This document shows positions 35,235-43,911 of a stretch of DNA of 64,000 bases, piece after piece. Numbering within the stretch: the stretch's first letter is position 1; each line of letters starts with the position of its first letter. Location: contig CAYUOH010000004.1 of assembly GCA_964446385.1 (NCBI GenBank), positions 1-64,000 of the forward strand. The letters are read 5' to 3'. The notes under the pieces were generated by a model that ran no database searches, was not told the DNA's origin, and worked only from the letters and a program-made list of their open reading frames with translations. Position numbers and translations under genes: made by a program. This DNA is from CAYSRC01 sp964446385. Lineage in GTDB: Bacteria; Bacillota; Clostridia; Oscillospirales; Ruminococcaceae.

Positions 35235-35590
35235 ATAAATTTTTTAAACTAAAGGTTATCCTGCCCATCATTCTGGGGATTATTATTGGCGGATTGCTCT
35301 TCGCCTTCGGTGAGTATGATGATGCACCAGGAATGTGTGCTATTGGATTGTCCGTAGGTTTTATCCTAATTATGCTCGGCATCAATAAAACAGGCGTCAT
35401 TAAAAAAGGTTTGCTTGCGCCAATATTGCTGTTATCTTTCGCTGCTTTTATCGCATTGATCACCACATCAATCTTACTTGACGGCGAGTTTGGTGACAGA
35501 CCGTGGTATTCCGCTTTTGGTTTCGTGGCAGCCTGTGTGTTGTTACTCATAGGGATATTAAGAATACGATTATTTCGCAGGTCAAATTAA
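35231..35590 (+). CDS. small membrane protein, four predicted helices
   Basis: A 119-residue hydrophobic protein with membrane segments at about 8-26, 35-50, 60-80 and 93-112, separated by short acidic or basic turns. The family is not recognised. The ATG lies in the DUF1905 stop (ATGA), so translation is coupled to it. The last residues (RLFRRSN) are basic, consistent with a cytoplasmic C-terminus. Confidence 0.7.
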   Translation: MNKFFKLKVILPIILGIIIGGLLFAFGEYDDAPGMCAIGLSVGFILIMLGINKTGVIKKGLLAPILLLSFAAFIALITTSILLDGEFGDRPWYSAFGFVAACVLLLIGILRIRLFRRSN

Positions 35591-35608
35591 ATAAGGAGTG
35601 TGGGAGGA

Positions 35609-36028
35609 ATGTGGAAATGTCCGAAGTGCGGTCGTGAGTTTAAAAATACGGAGCAAGACCACTTTTGTGTGAAACCGAACTGCATTGACGATTACATTGC
35701 CTTGCAGTCTGAAGATGTGCGGCCTTTATTGCAAAGAATCCGGGAAACCATCCGCACTTCCGCGCCCGAAGCGACAGAAAAAATCTCTTGGCAGATGCCG
35801 ACGTTCTGGCAGGGTGAGAACCTCATCCATTTCGCGGCATTCAAAAAACACATCGGGCTGTACCCAGGTGATGAAGCAACGGCTGTATTTGCGGAGCGGC
35901 TCGCAGGATATAAGACCAGTAAAGGAGCAATTCAGTTACTGATTGGTAAGCAGATTGATTATGAACTCATCGCTGACATCGTTCGGTGGAGAGTAAATCA
36001 GGTAGAAAAAGGGAGGGAGACTTTATGA
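35609..36028 (+). CDS. zinc-ribbon DUF1801-domain protein
   Basis: A 139-residue protein. An N-terminal CPKCG...HFC zinc ribbon (about residues 3-23) is joined to a DUF1801 (YdhG-like) domain, with IRETIRTSAPEATEKISWQMPTFW and FAAFKKHIGLYPG as hallmarks. Function is unknown; the fold is a frataxin-like alpha/beta sandwich. ATG 35609 is preferred over GTG 35600 because AAGGAG lies 10 bases upstream of it. It overlaps the DUF2200 gene by 4 bases. Confidence 0.85.
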   Translation: MWKCPKCGREFKNTEQDHFCVKPNCIDDYIALQSEDVRPLLQRIRETIRTSAPEATEKISWQMPTFWQGENLIHFAAFKKHIGLYPGDEATAVFAERLAGYKTSKGAIQLLIGKQIDYELIADIVRWRVNQVEKGRETL

Positions 36029-36375
36029 CAAACGAACGCGTGTACAAGATGGCGTTCTCCCGCATTTACCCGCTGCTCGTCCAAAAGGCCGAACGCAAAG
36101 AGCGCACTAAGTTTGAGGTTGATGCTGTGATTCGTTGGCTAACAGGGTATGATGATTCCGGCTTGCAAGCACAAATTATTAAGAATGTCGATTACGAAAC
36201 CTTTTTTCGCGAAGCGCCGCAGATAAACCCGAACGCCACCAAAATTACAGGCGTGATCTGTGGGCATCGCGTCGAGGAGATTGAAGACCCACTTATGCAG
36301 AAAATCAGGTGGCTTGACAAACTGGTAGACGAATTAGCAAAAGGCAAGCCCATGGAGAAAATTTTAAGGATTTGA
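36025..36375 (+). CDS. DUF2200-domain protein
   Basis: A 116-residue protein matching DUF2200 over its whole length: NERVYKMAFSRIYPLLVQKAERK, then VDAVIRWLTGYD, the ITGVICGHRVEEIEDPLMQKIRWLDKLVDELAKGKPMEKIL stretch in order, and no extra domains. Function is unknown. ATG 36025 has GGGAGG about 7 bases upstream and lies in the preceding stop. An in-frame upstream extension of 13 codons inside DUF1801 is rejected. Confidence 0.88.
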   Translation: MTNERVYKMAFSRIYPLLVQKAERKERTKFEVDAVIRWLTGYDDSGLQAQIIKNVDYETFFREAPQINPNATKITGVICGHRVEEIEDPLMQKIRWLDKLVDELAKGKPMEKILRI

Positions 36376-36481
36376 AAGTGAATGGCTTATAAACTACCTT
36401 AAATGCTCTATCCCTAATGATGTATCACATAAGTAGCAATAATTCTGACATATTGAAAGCCATTGGTTAAATTCAAGTCAC

Positions 36482-36518
36482 AAAAAAAGGCACCCTACGT
36501 TGTAATTTCGTAGAGTGC
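36482..36518 (-). terminator. terminator of recombinase remnant
   Basis: On the minus strand GCACTCTACG (36509-36518) pairs with CGTAGGGTGC (36490-36499), with one G-U pair, followed by CTTTTTTTG. It sits 18 bases after the recombinase stop codon and belongs to that gene. Confidence 0.8.
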
Positions 36519-36535
36519 TTTGCTCGTTTATAAAC

Positions 36536-36955
36536 TTATTCATTTACATCCACCGTCAAGCCGGACTTGAATTCCACGGTGAATTTGTCCTCGTAGACAG
36601 TGACCTTTTCAATCAGCCGCCGGACAAGCGACTCGTCGTATGCGGTAATGGCAGTGGGCTGTAACCTTAGGAATACGCTCATATCGGTGATACGTTTTTG
36701 CAGTTCATCTCGACCGAGATTCTCAACCTGGGCCTTTTGCTTCTCCTCGCGTAGGCGGTAGATTTCATCGCCTACCTTTTCATAGTCTGCCTTTGAATTG
36801 GCAAGTTTCAAAAGCTCGGCCTGAAGTTCTGTCAGCCGCTTGTCAATCGCGGTAAGGATGTGGCTGTTTTCATGGCATATTACGGTTTCGATGTTATTCT
36901 GCAGCGTGATGAGAAAATGGTCTTTATCACATAATGCTTGATTGATGTCAAAGAT
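36536..36955 (-). pseudogene. C-terminal fragment of a large serine recombinase
   Basis: An open stretch of 139 codons without a start at its 5' end (a stop lies just before). It encodes a coiled-coil segment, then ELQKRITDMSVFLRL and DESLVRRLIEKVTVYEDKF, the tail (DUF4368 type) of Tn4451/Tn5397-like large serine recombinases. Catalytic and zinc-ribbon domains are missing. Only this end and its terminator survive, evidence that an integrative element was here and was lost or rearranged. Confidence 0.85.
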
Positions 36956-36990
36956 TTAGAGATAAATCATAATTTAAAGGCGGCGAAAAG

Positions 36991-37434
36991 ATGGTAAATA
37001 TTAAAGTGATGACAATATCCGACTATGACGGAGTATATGATTTGTGGATTCATACGCCGGGTATGGGCTTGAATTCAACAGATGATAGCAGAGATGGTAT
37101 TGAAAAGTACTTAAAACGAAACCCTACATCAAGTTTTATCGCAGAAGTTGATGGAAGAATCATTGGCGCGATAATGGCTGGGCACGACGGGAGAAGAGGC
37201 TATATCCATCATACCGCTGTTTTACCTGGTTACAGGAATCAAGGAATAGCAAAAAAACTTGTTGAAAAAGCCTTGTCTGCTTTGGACGAAGAAGGTATCA
37301 ACAAAGTTGCGTTAGTCGCATTTAAGACAAACGACATTGGAAATGAATTTTGGGAGAGTATCGGATTTATTAAGAGGGATGACTTGGTATATAGAAATAA
37401 AAACATCCATATTCTAAATAAAATTGATTCCTGA
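36991..37434 (+). CDS. GNAT-family N-acetyltransferase
   Basis: A 147-residue GNAT. The acetyl-CoA-binding motif A is LPGYRNQGIAKKLVEKAL near residues 77-94, preceded by the beta-4 strand GYIHHTAVLP. A C-terminal NEFWESIGFIKRDDL completes the fold. The substrate is not identifiable. AAAGGCGG is the likely ribosome site. It lies directly beside the recombinase remnant. Confidence 0.88.
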   Translation: MVNIKVMTISDYDGVYDLWIHTPGMGLNSTDDSRDGIEKYLKRNPTSSFIAEVDGRIIGAIMAGHDGRRGYIHHTAVLPGYRNQGIAKKLVEKALSALDEEGINKVALVAFKTNDIGNEFWESIGFIKRDDLVYRNKNIHILNKIDS

Positions 37435-37890
37435 TACCATTAAAATCATCAAGTAAATTTCGAATTCCATATAATCTGTACGCAAAGAAAGAAATAGAGC
37501 ATTCGCCTTTGCCCATGCTGGAACTACCGATTATTGACTATAAAGTTCTGGTTACAGAGTATCCTTTCACTGGGCATTAAGACTTGATTACTCCGGGAAG
37601 AATCACCGCGAGAGACTACGGTCAGGCATCAGGGACAGAAGAGATTCTGCTGAACAAGCTATGTAGCCAGATCATACATTAATTTGTGTGGTGTGTTAAC
37701 TGGACATTCGATAAGAATGGCTTTACCGGTTTTCTTGTTACTTGAGATCGGGAGAAAGAAAAACTGGTTAACTATGTGACTGTTGATAGTTGGATTGCTG
37801 CTATGCAGTTCTGTGTAGATAAAGCGTTTGTATGATTCTGCACGATCAAACGATATGAACGAAATAGCCAGTGAAATGGAGGTAAAAAGC
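37435..37890. other. 456-base region with degenerate coding traces
   Basis: No intact gene is present. Three short open stretches look protein-like but lie in different frames and end in stops: 37515-37580 (21 codons, MLELPIIDYKVLV start), about 37582-37680 (ITARDYGQASGTEEILLNKL) and 37752-37835 (EKLVNYVTVDSWIAAMQFC). They fit decayed gene pieces upstream of the restriction-locus remnant. I could not assign them to hsdM or hsdS. Confidence 0.45.
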
Positions 37891-39813
37891 ATGCGTCCTA
37901 AATATCATGGCGTCAAGTTTTACAGTAAAGCAGACATAAGTATAGGCTGGGAACTAGAAAAAGCAGAACCAATACTTGCATCTTTTGATGCCTCAAAAGA
38001 CAATGACGATGTTAATACCATTCTGGAACTTTTCAATATTCAAGAATTACTAGATACCGGCGTAGTTTTTTCTTCTTGGACAGAGGAAGTTCATAATAAT
38101 TATCGCAAAACATGTAAAAAGTTCAATCCCATCCTTGGGCGTTTCTTTGGTAATATTGATGATTCATCATTCTTTCATATTCAAAAGAGTGTTTCGATAG
38201 GCTATCTAGACGATTTTTGGACTCTGTTTGTAAAATACAAGGTCTACAAGAGAGTGTCACCCGAAGTAATGAGAAACTATCTTGAGCAACCAGATACAAC
38301 CTTGTATAAGCTATTAGAGCATAAGGAATTGATAGAGTATTATAATAATGAATTTGCGGATGTGCTTCGCCACTCTGACCAGACGGCACATATTCTTGTC
38401 ATGCAATTTTTCGAGAAGGATAATGGGAGATATCATTTACCAAAATCATTACTTCCTTCCGAATTTGAATCAATATTCCTTCAGTACATTCATGGAGATG
38501 ATACTAACGCCAATGTATTACAGCTGATTTCCAAAGCTCAAAGTACATCAGATTGCCCCATCAGTAACAAACTTCGACTTGAGGCAAAACGTGCATACGA
38601 AAAATTTTGGACGAAGCATTCTTCTGTAAAAAAAGCTGAATATGGAATAGGAGTAAGCTTTCAAGAACAAGATTCATTGAAGCAATGTAATAATCAAGGC
38701 TTAAACTACCATATTTCATATGATGTCAAATGGTTAAATGAAACGTTAGATTATCCTTCCATTCTAAACAACTTCAGATATGTTTTTGAAATGTTTGATT
38801 TTTTCGGAAGGAGTACTCTTGTTGCGGTCAAGTCTCAAATAAGTGCAATTGAAAACGAGCTCGCCATTAATGGAATACGATATTATAAACGTGGAAACCA
38901 GTTTAATGTTAAGGATATGCTCTCAAAAGCGCAAATGCATCTATACAACGACTTTCTCGCGGCGCATGGAATATATTTGGAAGAAGTGTTCAAATGGTTT
39001 TTTGAGGAATATCTTCCGAATGAGTTCAACGTTGTTGGGTTTAGCATGAATATAACAACATCGTCGTCAACATATGTTGAAAAATGTCGCAATCTGGCAG
39101 CTGAGATGGACGGTGTGTTAAAGCAGTACAGGATGTTTGTGCGGGATGGTTCCATCGATCGTGAATTATTTGAAATGTCGTCTGAGCATATGGTTCTTGA
39201 AGGTATTCCTAGCTTGAACGATAGAAAATATGCGTATGTTGCCAGCGAAGAGTTAGTGAAAGAAATGGCCGCCCTGTTTTCTGATCAGTCCGTCTTTGGA
39301 TATACAGAGAAAACAGAAGAAAAGCACTCAACACTATATCAGTTGCTAAAGAACGAAGAAATGTATAAATCCGATTTTTTGCCATATCAGTTTGCTTCGA
39401 TAGAGTGGCTGGTACAACGAGGTAGTGTGCAAATTGAAGAATCTAGAATTGTACAGCTCACGATACCAAGGGTGAAGATTTTAAAGGATCTTTATGATCA
39501 CGATGTGCTTTGTATAAACGCCGATAAATCTTGGACTCCACATATTGAAGTCATGATTAATTCTGGAGAACTAAAGTCAGAAAGCACGTTGTTTTCACAA
39601 CCGGAAACAGATTACCTAAATTATGAGCTGAACAAATCACAATTCAGCGATGGATTGGATTTGCGAAACAAATATGCTCACAGCACGTATCCTGCAAATG
39701 GAAATGAGCAACGAAATGATTATATTCAATTACTTAAGCTGATGGTATTGGTAATAACGAAAATGAATGATGAGTTTTGCTTCAGAGAAGAAAGTATGGA
39801 GGCGAAAATATGA
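37891..39813 (+). CDS. large protein with C-terminal HEPN/DUF4209-like RNxxxH motif
   Basis: A 640-residue, mostly helical soluble protein, not fully recognised. Near the C-terminus it has LRNKYAH (Arg592-Asn593...His597) followed by a helix (YIQLLKLMVLVITKM). This fits the R-x4-H signature of HEPN RNases and the RN-x3-H pattern of DUF4209. No signal peptide or nuclease motif is seen elsewhere. ATG 37891 has GGAGGT 7 bases upstream. Its stop overlaps the hsdR-remnant ATG, so it was translated with a type I restriction subunit. A role in restriction or abortive defence is an inference. Codon use is AT-rich compared with the flanking core genes. Confidence 0.7.
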   Translation: MRPKYHGVKFYSKADISIGWELEKAEPILASFDASKDNDDVNTILELFNIQELLDTGVVFSSWTEEVHNNYRKTCKKFNPILGRFFGNIDDSSFFHIQKSVSIGYLDDFWTLFVKYKVYKRVSPEVMRNYLEQPDTTLYKLLEHKELIEYYNNEFADVLRHSDQTAHILVMQFFEKDNGRYHLPKSLLPSEFESIFLQYIHGDDTNANVLQLISKAQSTSDCPISNKLRLEAKRAYEKFWTKHSSVKKAEYGIGVSFQEQDSLKQCNNQGLNYHISYDVKWLNETLDYPSILNNFRYVFEMFDFFGRSTLVAVKSQISAIENELAINGIRYYKRGNQFNVKDMLSKAQMHLYNDFLAAHGIYLEEVFKWFFEEYLPNEFNVVGFSMNITTSSSTYVEKCRNLAAEMDGVLKQYRMFVRDGSIDRELFEMSSEHMVLEGIPSLNDRKYAYVASEELVKEMAALFSDQSVFGYTEKTEEKHSTLYQLLKNEEMYKSDFLPYQFASIEWLVQRGSVQIEESRIVQLTIPRVKILKDLYDHDVLCINADKSWTPHIEVMINSGELKSESTLFSQPETDYLNYELNKSQFSDGLDLRNKYAHSTYPANGNEQRNDYIQLLKLMVLVITKMNDEFCFREESMEAKI

Positions 39814-39950
39814 GTTACGATTATTTCGAAAATATCCTTGTCAAGGAAAGTTCGGGAAATCTACTCCATGATGAACTCGGTTGGGATGTCAAGTTCGCAT
39901 ACAACACAGAGGTGCTAGGTGAAAATGGCACCTTTGGCAGAGAAAGTTAA
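39810..39950 (+). pseudogene. hsdR: N-terminal remnant of type I restriction subunit HsdR
   Basis: Forty-six codons begin at an ATG with GGAGG 7 bases upstream and encode a start typical of HsdR: FENILVKESSGNLLHDELGW, then GENGTFGRES, after which a stop codon (39948-39950) ends the frame. In intact HsdR this is the beginning of the nuclease domain. The remaining roughly 1000 residues are absent; a methyltransferase gene starts 23 bases later. This is a deletion/recombination scar of a type I restriction locus. Confidence 0.8.
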
Positions 39951-39972
39951 AAAGAATTATAAGAGGAACATT

Positions 39973-40764
39973 ATGGATTACATCTCTGGTAATAAAGCAG
40001 CTTGGGAAGAAGCTTTTGATAATCGGATACCAAACTGGGGGGAAGAAAACGACATAAGAATAAAAAGTGAAAGACTGGCGTTTTTTAACTCTGACATGAA
40101 AAAAGAACTTGAATACATTAATATTCAAAATAAAACCATTGCTCAATTTTGTTGTAACAACGGACGTGAACTGTTATCTCTTATGGATTTAGGGGTAAAT
40201 TACGGTGTCGGTTTTGATATTGCTGAAAACATTATCGAGCAGGCAAGGAAGACCGCTGAAAAATTAAACATGAAAAATTGCGATTTTGTTGCATGCAACA
40301 TTCTGGAAATACCCCAAAGCTATTATAATAAATTTGATTTTGCTTTTTTTACAATCGGGGCAATAACTTGGTTTGAGGATCTTTCTTTGCTTTTCAATAA
40401 GGTCGCGAAATGCTTGAAAAAGGGCGGACTGTTGCTGATTAACGATTTCCATCCGTTAATGAACATGCTTCCTTTACCAAGTGATGAATGTTTTGATCCA
40501 GAGAACTTAAACCAGCTTTCGTATTCATATTTTCGGAAAGAGCCATGGATTGAAAACTATGGGCAAAGTTATATGTCTAAAAACTATGATTCAAAAACAT
40601 TCACCAGTTTTTCTCACACTATGGCTGTCATAATCAATTCATTGTCTATAAATAGCATGAAGACGATTAAACTTAATGAATATGATTATGATATTGGCCT
40701 TACAGAAGTATATAATAAAAAGGGGTTCCTATTATCCTTTATTCTTATTGCCGAAAAATGTTAA
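39973..40764 (+). CDS. class I SAM-dependent methyltransferase
   Basis: A 263-residue methyltransferase. Motif I is degenerate (IAQFCCNNGRELLSLMDLG) but in place. An acidic GFDIAENIIEQAR motif, FDFAFFTIGAITWFEDL and LKKGGLLLINDFHP follow, the pattern of Methyltransf_25-type small-molecule enzymes. ATG 39973 has AAGAGGAA 4 bases before it; the open frame upstream belongs to the hsdR remnant region. It is AT-rich, like the two features before it. Its substrate is unknown, and its place after a truncated hsdR is probably accidental. Confidence 0.85.
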   Translation: MDYISGNKAAWEEAFDNRIPNWGEENDIRIKSERLAFFNSDMKKELEYINIQNKTIAQFCCNNGRELLSLMDLGVNYGVGFDIAENIIEQARKTAEKLNMKNCDFVACNILEIPQSYYNKFDFAFFTIGAITWFEDLSLLFNKVAKCLKKGGLLLINDFHPLMNMLPLPSDECFDPENLNQLSYSYFRKEPWIENYGQSYMSKNYDSKTFTSFSHTMAVIINSLSINSMKTIKLNEYDYDIGLTEVYNKKGFLLSFILIAEKC

Positions 40765-40961
40765 AAATAATAGTTGCAGATGAGATGCTTCAAATACTAA
40801 GTATCCCCTATTCATGGGAACGAGAAATTCCGAATAGGTTTAACTAATAGTAGCAATGAATATTTATATAAATCATTTTATATAAAATAGAAGCAATATG
40901 TGGTATACATCCAAACCAGGATGTTAATACTATAAAAATCTAATTATAAGGAGGTTATACT

Positions 40962-42821
40962 ATGAACGCTTTTAATCGGTCTGTAACACAAGCTTTCACT
41001 GGCGCAGTCAAAGCCTTTGGCAAGTTCCCTGTTTCAATCGGCAGTGCTTTATGCTTTGCTGCCGTTACGGTCATCAGAATACAGTTGGAATGGCCTCAAC
41101 AGGAGCCATATAATTTTCTGTTCAATTGCCTCCATTGGTCATTCGCCCTTGGTGCTATTTTCAGTCTGGCGGCAATAACAGCAGCATATAGCCGTTATAA
41201 CACAAAGAAGTCATATATCTTTGCAAATGCGCTTGGAGTGGCCGCATTGGCGGTTACTTTTGTTTCTCTGTATTTTTTCGGAGGGTCGAGTTCTGTAACA
41301 ACGGAAGCGCGCTATGATTATCTTTCCGGAATTGCAGTGGCCAGAGTTATAGCGGTTATGCTGATCAGTTTCTTGACTTTCATAGTGCTGGCATCCTATC
41401 CGGCTGAAAAATCCGATTTCTCAAATTCTCTGTTCATGACACTTAAAGCTTTCTTTATATCGCTGTTCTACGGAGCGGTTATAATGGGAGGTGCATCAGG
41501 AGTTGCAGGAGCATTTCAAGCACTGCTGTACAATGATATGAGCGAGAAAGTATACATGTACATAGCTACTCTGACCGGTTTTATTGTTTATACTATGTTC
41601 GTAGGATATTTCCCTGATTTTCGTAAAGGAAGCGAAGATCCGAAAAGAGAAATTGCCCAAAAGCAGCCACACTTTATAGAAATTCTATTTGTGTATATCC
41701 TAATACCGATCGTTTTAGCTATGACAGTGGTCCTCCTCGCCTGGGCGATAAAGACGATTTTAGCAGGAATGGGCGAATCATCATTTATACGCCTGTCCGG
41801 CATAGCTGAAAGTTATGCTATATTGGGGCTCTGGCTGCATTTGATGGTGACTCACAACGACTCCGGACTGGCGAAATTCTACCGGAAAATTTATCCGATA
41901 ACTGCGCTGGTCATACTGGCTTTCGAGGCTTGGGCTCTGGTGGTTCAGTTAGGGACCTCAGGCTTGAAAACTGCGGAATATTCCTTCAGTCTTTTGTTGA
42001 TCCTTTCGGCTTCTGCTGCTATTTTGCTGCTAATTTATAAATCTAAGGCTCATTTACCAATCGTAGCCTTCACTTGCGCCTTAGCCGTCTTTGCCGTACT
42101 TCCGGTGACAGGTTATTATTCCCTGCCGGTGCGCGCCCAAATCAACAGGTTGGAAAACATCCTGTCGAACCAGAATATTTTGAAGGACGGAGAACTGATT
42201 CCGGCTGCAGCAGAACCTGAAAAAAATGTGCGTATAGCTGTAACCGACGCAGTGGAATTTATAGCCTATGCTGAAGGTGCAAAACTGCCAGATTGGTTCG
42301 ATCAGGATCTGGCTCAAAGTGATGTTTTCCAGGATAAACTTGGTTTTGAAAAAACCTGGCTAGAGTCCGAACCCTCTGAATCGGCTGGCTATATTAGCAC
42401 ATTATTATATTTGCCATCTGAACCGATTGCCATTTCAGATTATGATTGGGCTGTTAATCCACAGAATATATACGGCAAAGGCGATGGCAATGTTCTGATC
42501 AATGGGGATAGAGGGGACTATAAAGTCTATTGGTTGGATAAATCAAATGTTGGGATTCCAGCTTTGCTGATTAAACTTCATGATACCGTTATTTTGGATC
42601 AGGATATGAACGAATATATCGATAAGATCACCGGGATATATCCGCCGAGCCAGAATGAACCTCGGGAAGCATCCTTGGAGGATATGAGTATGAAGATAGA
42701 GACTCCGGAATTAAGCATTATGATTGTATTCAACAATGTTGAGATCAATGTGGATCCGCAAAACGATGTGATCAATTATTGGATAGGCCTGAACTCTATT
42801 TATATTAAAGAGAAACCCTAG
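40962..42821 (+). CDS. DUF4153-domain membrane protein
   Basis: A 619-residue protein. About 12 hydrophobic segments cover residues 20-390. A soluble C-terminal domain of about 225 residues follows (from SLPVRAQINRLENIL), likely outside the membrane. The membrane part has the DUF4153 layout, with the early FNCLHWSFALGAIFSLA. Function is unknown. AAGGAGG is 8 bases before the ATG. It is monocistronic between two large spacers. Confidence 0.8.
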   Translation: MNAFNRSVTQAFTGAVKAFGKFPVSIGSALCFAAVTVIRIQLEWPQQEPYNFLFNCLHWSFALGAIFSLAAITAAYSRYNTKKSYIFANALGVAALAVTFVSLYFFGGSSSVTTEARYDYLSGIAVARVIAVMLISFLTFIVLASYPAEKSDFSNSLFMTLKAFFISLFYGAVIMGGASGVAGAFQALLYNDMSEKVYMYIATLTGFIVYTMFVGYFPDFRKGSEDPKREIAQKQPHFIEILFVYILIPIVLAMTVVLLAWAIKTILAGMGESSFIRLSGIAESYAILGLWLHLMVTHNDSGLAKFYRKIYPITALVILAFEAWALVVQLGTSGLKTAEYSFSLLLILSASAAILLLIYKSKAHLPIVAFTCALAVFAVLPVTGYYSLPVRAQINRLENILSNQNILKDGELIPAAAEPEKNVRIAVTDAVEFIAYAEGAKLPDWFDQDLAQSDVFQDKLGFEKTWLESEPSESAGYISTLLYLPSEPIAISDYDWAVNPQNIYGKGDGNVLINGDRGDYKVYWLDKSNVGIPALLIKLHDTVILDQDMNEYIDKITGIYPPSQNEPREASLEDMSMKIETPELSIMIVFNNVEINVDPQNDVINYWIGLNSIYIKEKP

Positions 42822-42978
42822 GAAAAACGCGAAAAGAAGCTGAGAAGAAAATGGGCCCTAAAATGGGAAACCCGTAATATAATCGAAAAACTACTAGCAC
42901 TAAGGACGACCTTAACTAACATCAATGGGTTTTCGGCCATTACGTATTTCATAATTTCTGAAAGCAGGTTACAGCACT

Positions 42979-43617
42979 ATGCCGGCTCTTTTCTTTTCAG
43001 CTTTTTTAGTGGCTTTTTCGGGTGCGGTAATGCCAGGCCCGGTTATGACATATACAATTGAAAAAGCACTTATTAATGGTCGATATGTAGGTTTAACAGT
43101 AATCGTTGGACATGCTATTCTGGAAATCGCATTAATATTATCGATCCTACTAGGTTTTGATATGATATTAAAATCTAGTCCTGCACAAATTATTATAGGG
43201 CTTGTTGGAGGCACACTGCTCGTATATATGGGTACAAATATGATATATACAGCAGTTAAGAATAAAATATCTATTCAAACAAGTTCTAATCGTAATTTAT
43301 CAAACAGTATGATTATATCCGGCTTTTTATTGTCAGCGTCAAATCCATACTTCATCTTCTGGTGGGCAGTTGTAGGACTAAGTTTTATTATTCAATCCTA
43401 CGATAAATTAGGATATATCGGAGTTTCAGTTTATTTTATTGGGCATATCTCTGTAGATTTTTTGGTATATGGCTTGATATCCTTCCTTGTTGGCAGTGTG
43501 AAAAATATTATTCAAGGTAATGCGTATCGTATCATTATTTCTTTATTAGGTTGCGCTATGGCGTGTTTCGGTGCGAGATTTCTTATCGGAGCAATTATTA
43601 CTGTATTTAGTTTGTGA
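42979..43617 (+). CDS. LysE-family exporter
   Basis: A 212-residue membrane protein with six predicted helices. The family signature FSGAVMPGPVMTYTIEKAL is at residues 10-28, and SASNPYFIFWWAVVG marks the second half. LysE/RhtB transporters export amino acids or related small molecules. The substrate is not readable. It has its own spacer on both sides and marks the right end of the AT-rich island. Confidence 0.88.
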   Translation: MPALFFSAFLVAFSGAVMPGPVMTYTIEKALINGRYVGLTVIVGHAILEIALILSILLGFDMILKSSPAQIIIGLVGGTLLVYMGTNMIYTAVKNKISIQTSSNRNLSNSMIISGFLLSASNPYFIFWWAVVGLSFIIQSYDKLGYIGVSVYFIGHISVDFLVYGLISFLVGSVKNIIQGNAYRIIISLLGCAMACFGARFLIGAIITVFSL

Positions 43618-43911
43618 ACAGCTTCAGATGTATCCACCTAGACAGGTCGGGAATTTGAACACATTTCATACTTTCTGTAAAATTAAAAAGATAGAATACT
43701 TTATAGCTGCTCTAGAGAAGTAAAATTATACCTGATTATCCTAGACGGCTATTTTTTTTATCTCGCTAAGAATCATTAACAGTAACAATAATAATCTGTC
43801 AGAACTGGGATAATACATGAGTAAAGTTAATAATCCTTATGAAATGCTTTTATAAAGAATAACAGTAACAAATCAATATATTACAAACTTAAAAAAGTGA
43901 GGGAATAAAAA
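43618..43911. other. 294-base spacer, no gene seen
   Basis: A/T-rich spacer between the LysE gene and the VOC gene. It contains two copies of AACAGTAACAA (near 43778 and 43860) and several promoter-like TATAAT-type stretches but no convincing pair of boxes. No tRNA or hairpin of note. Confidence 0.4.

Noticed and set aside
37659..37892. Minus-strand open frame of 77 codons opposite the degenerate region
   Set aside because: No ribosome site, no family pattern; it is an open mirror of non-coding sequence.
37891..39813. Reading the 640-residue protein as HsdM or HsdS
   Set aside because: No SAM-binding or NPPF-type motif and no repeated target-recognition domains are visible.
39919..39972. 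Methyltransferase start 18 codons upstream of ATG 39973
   Set aside because: Those codons lie in the hsdR remnant in another frame; ATG 39973 has AAGAGGAA at a suitable distance.
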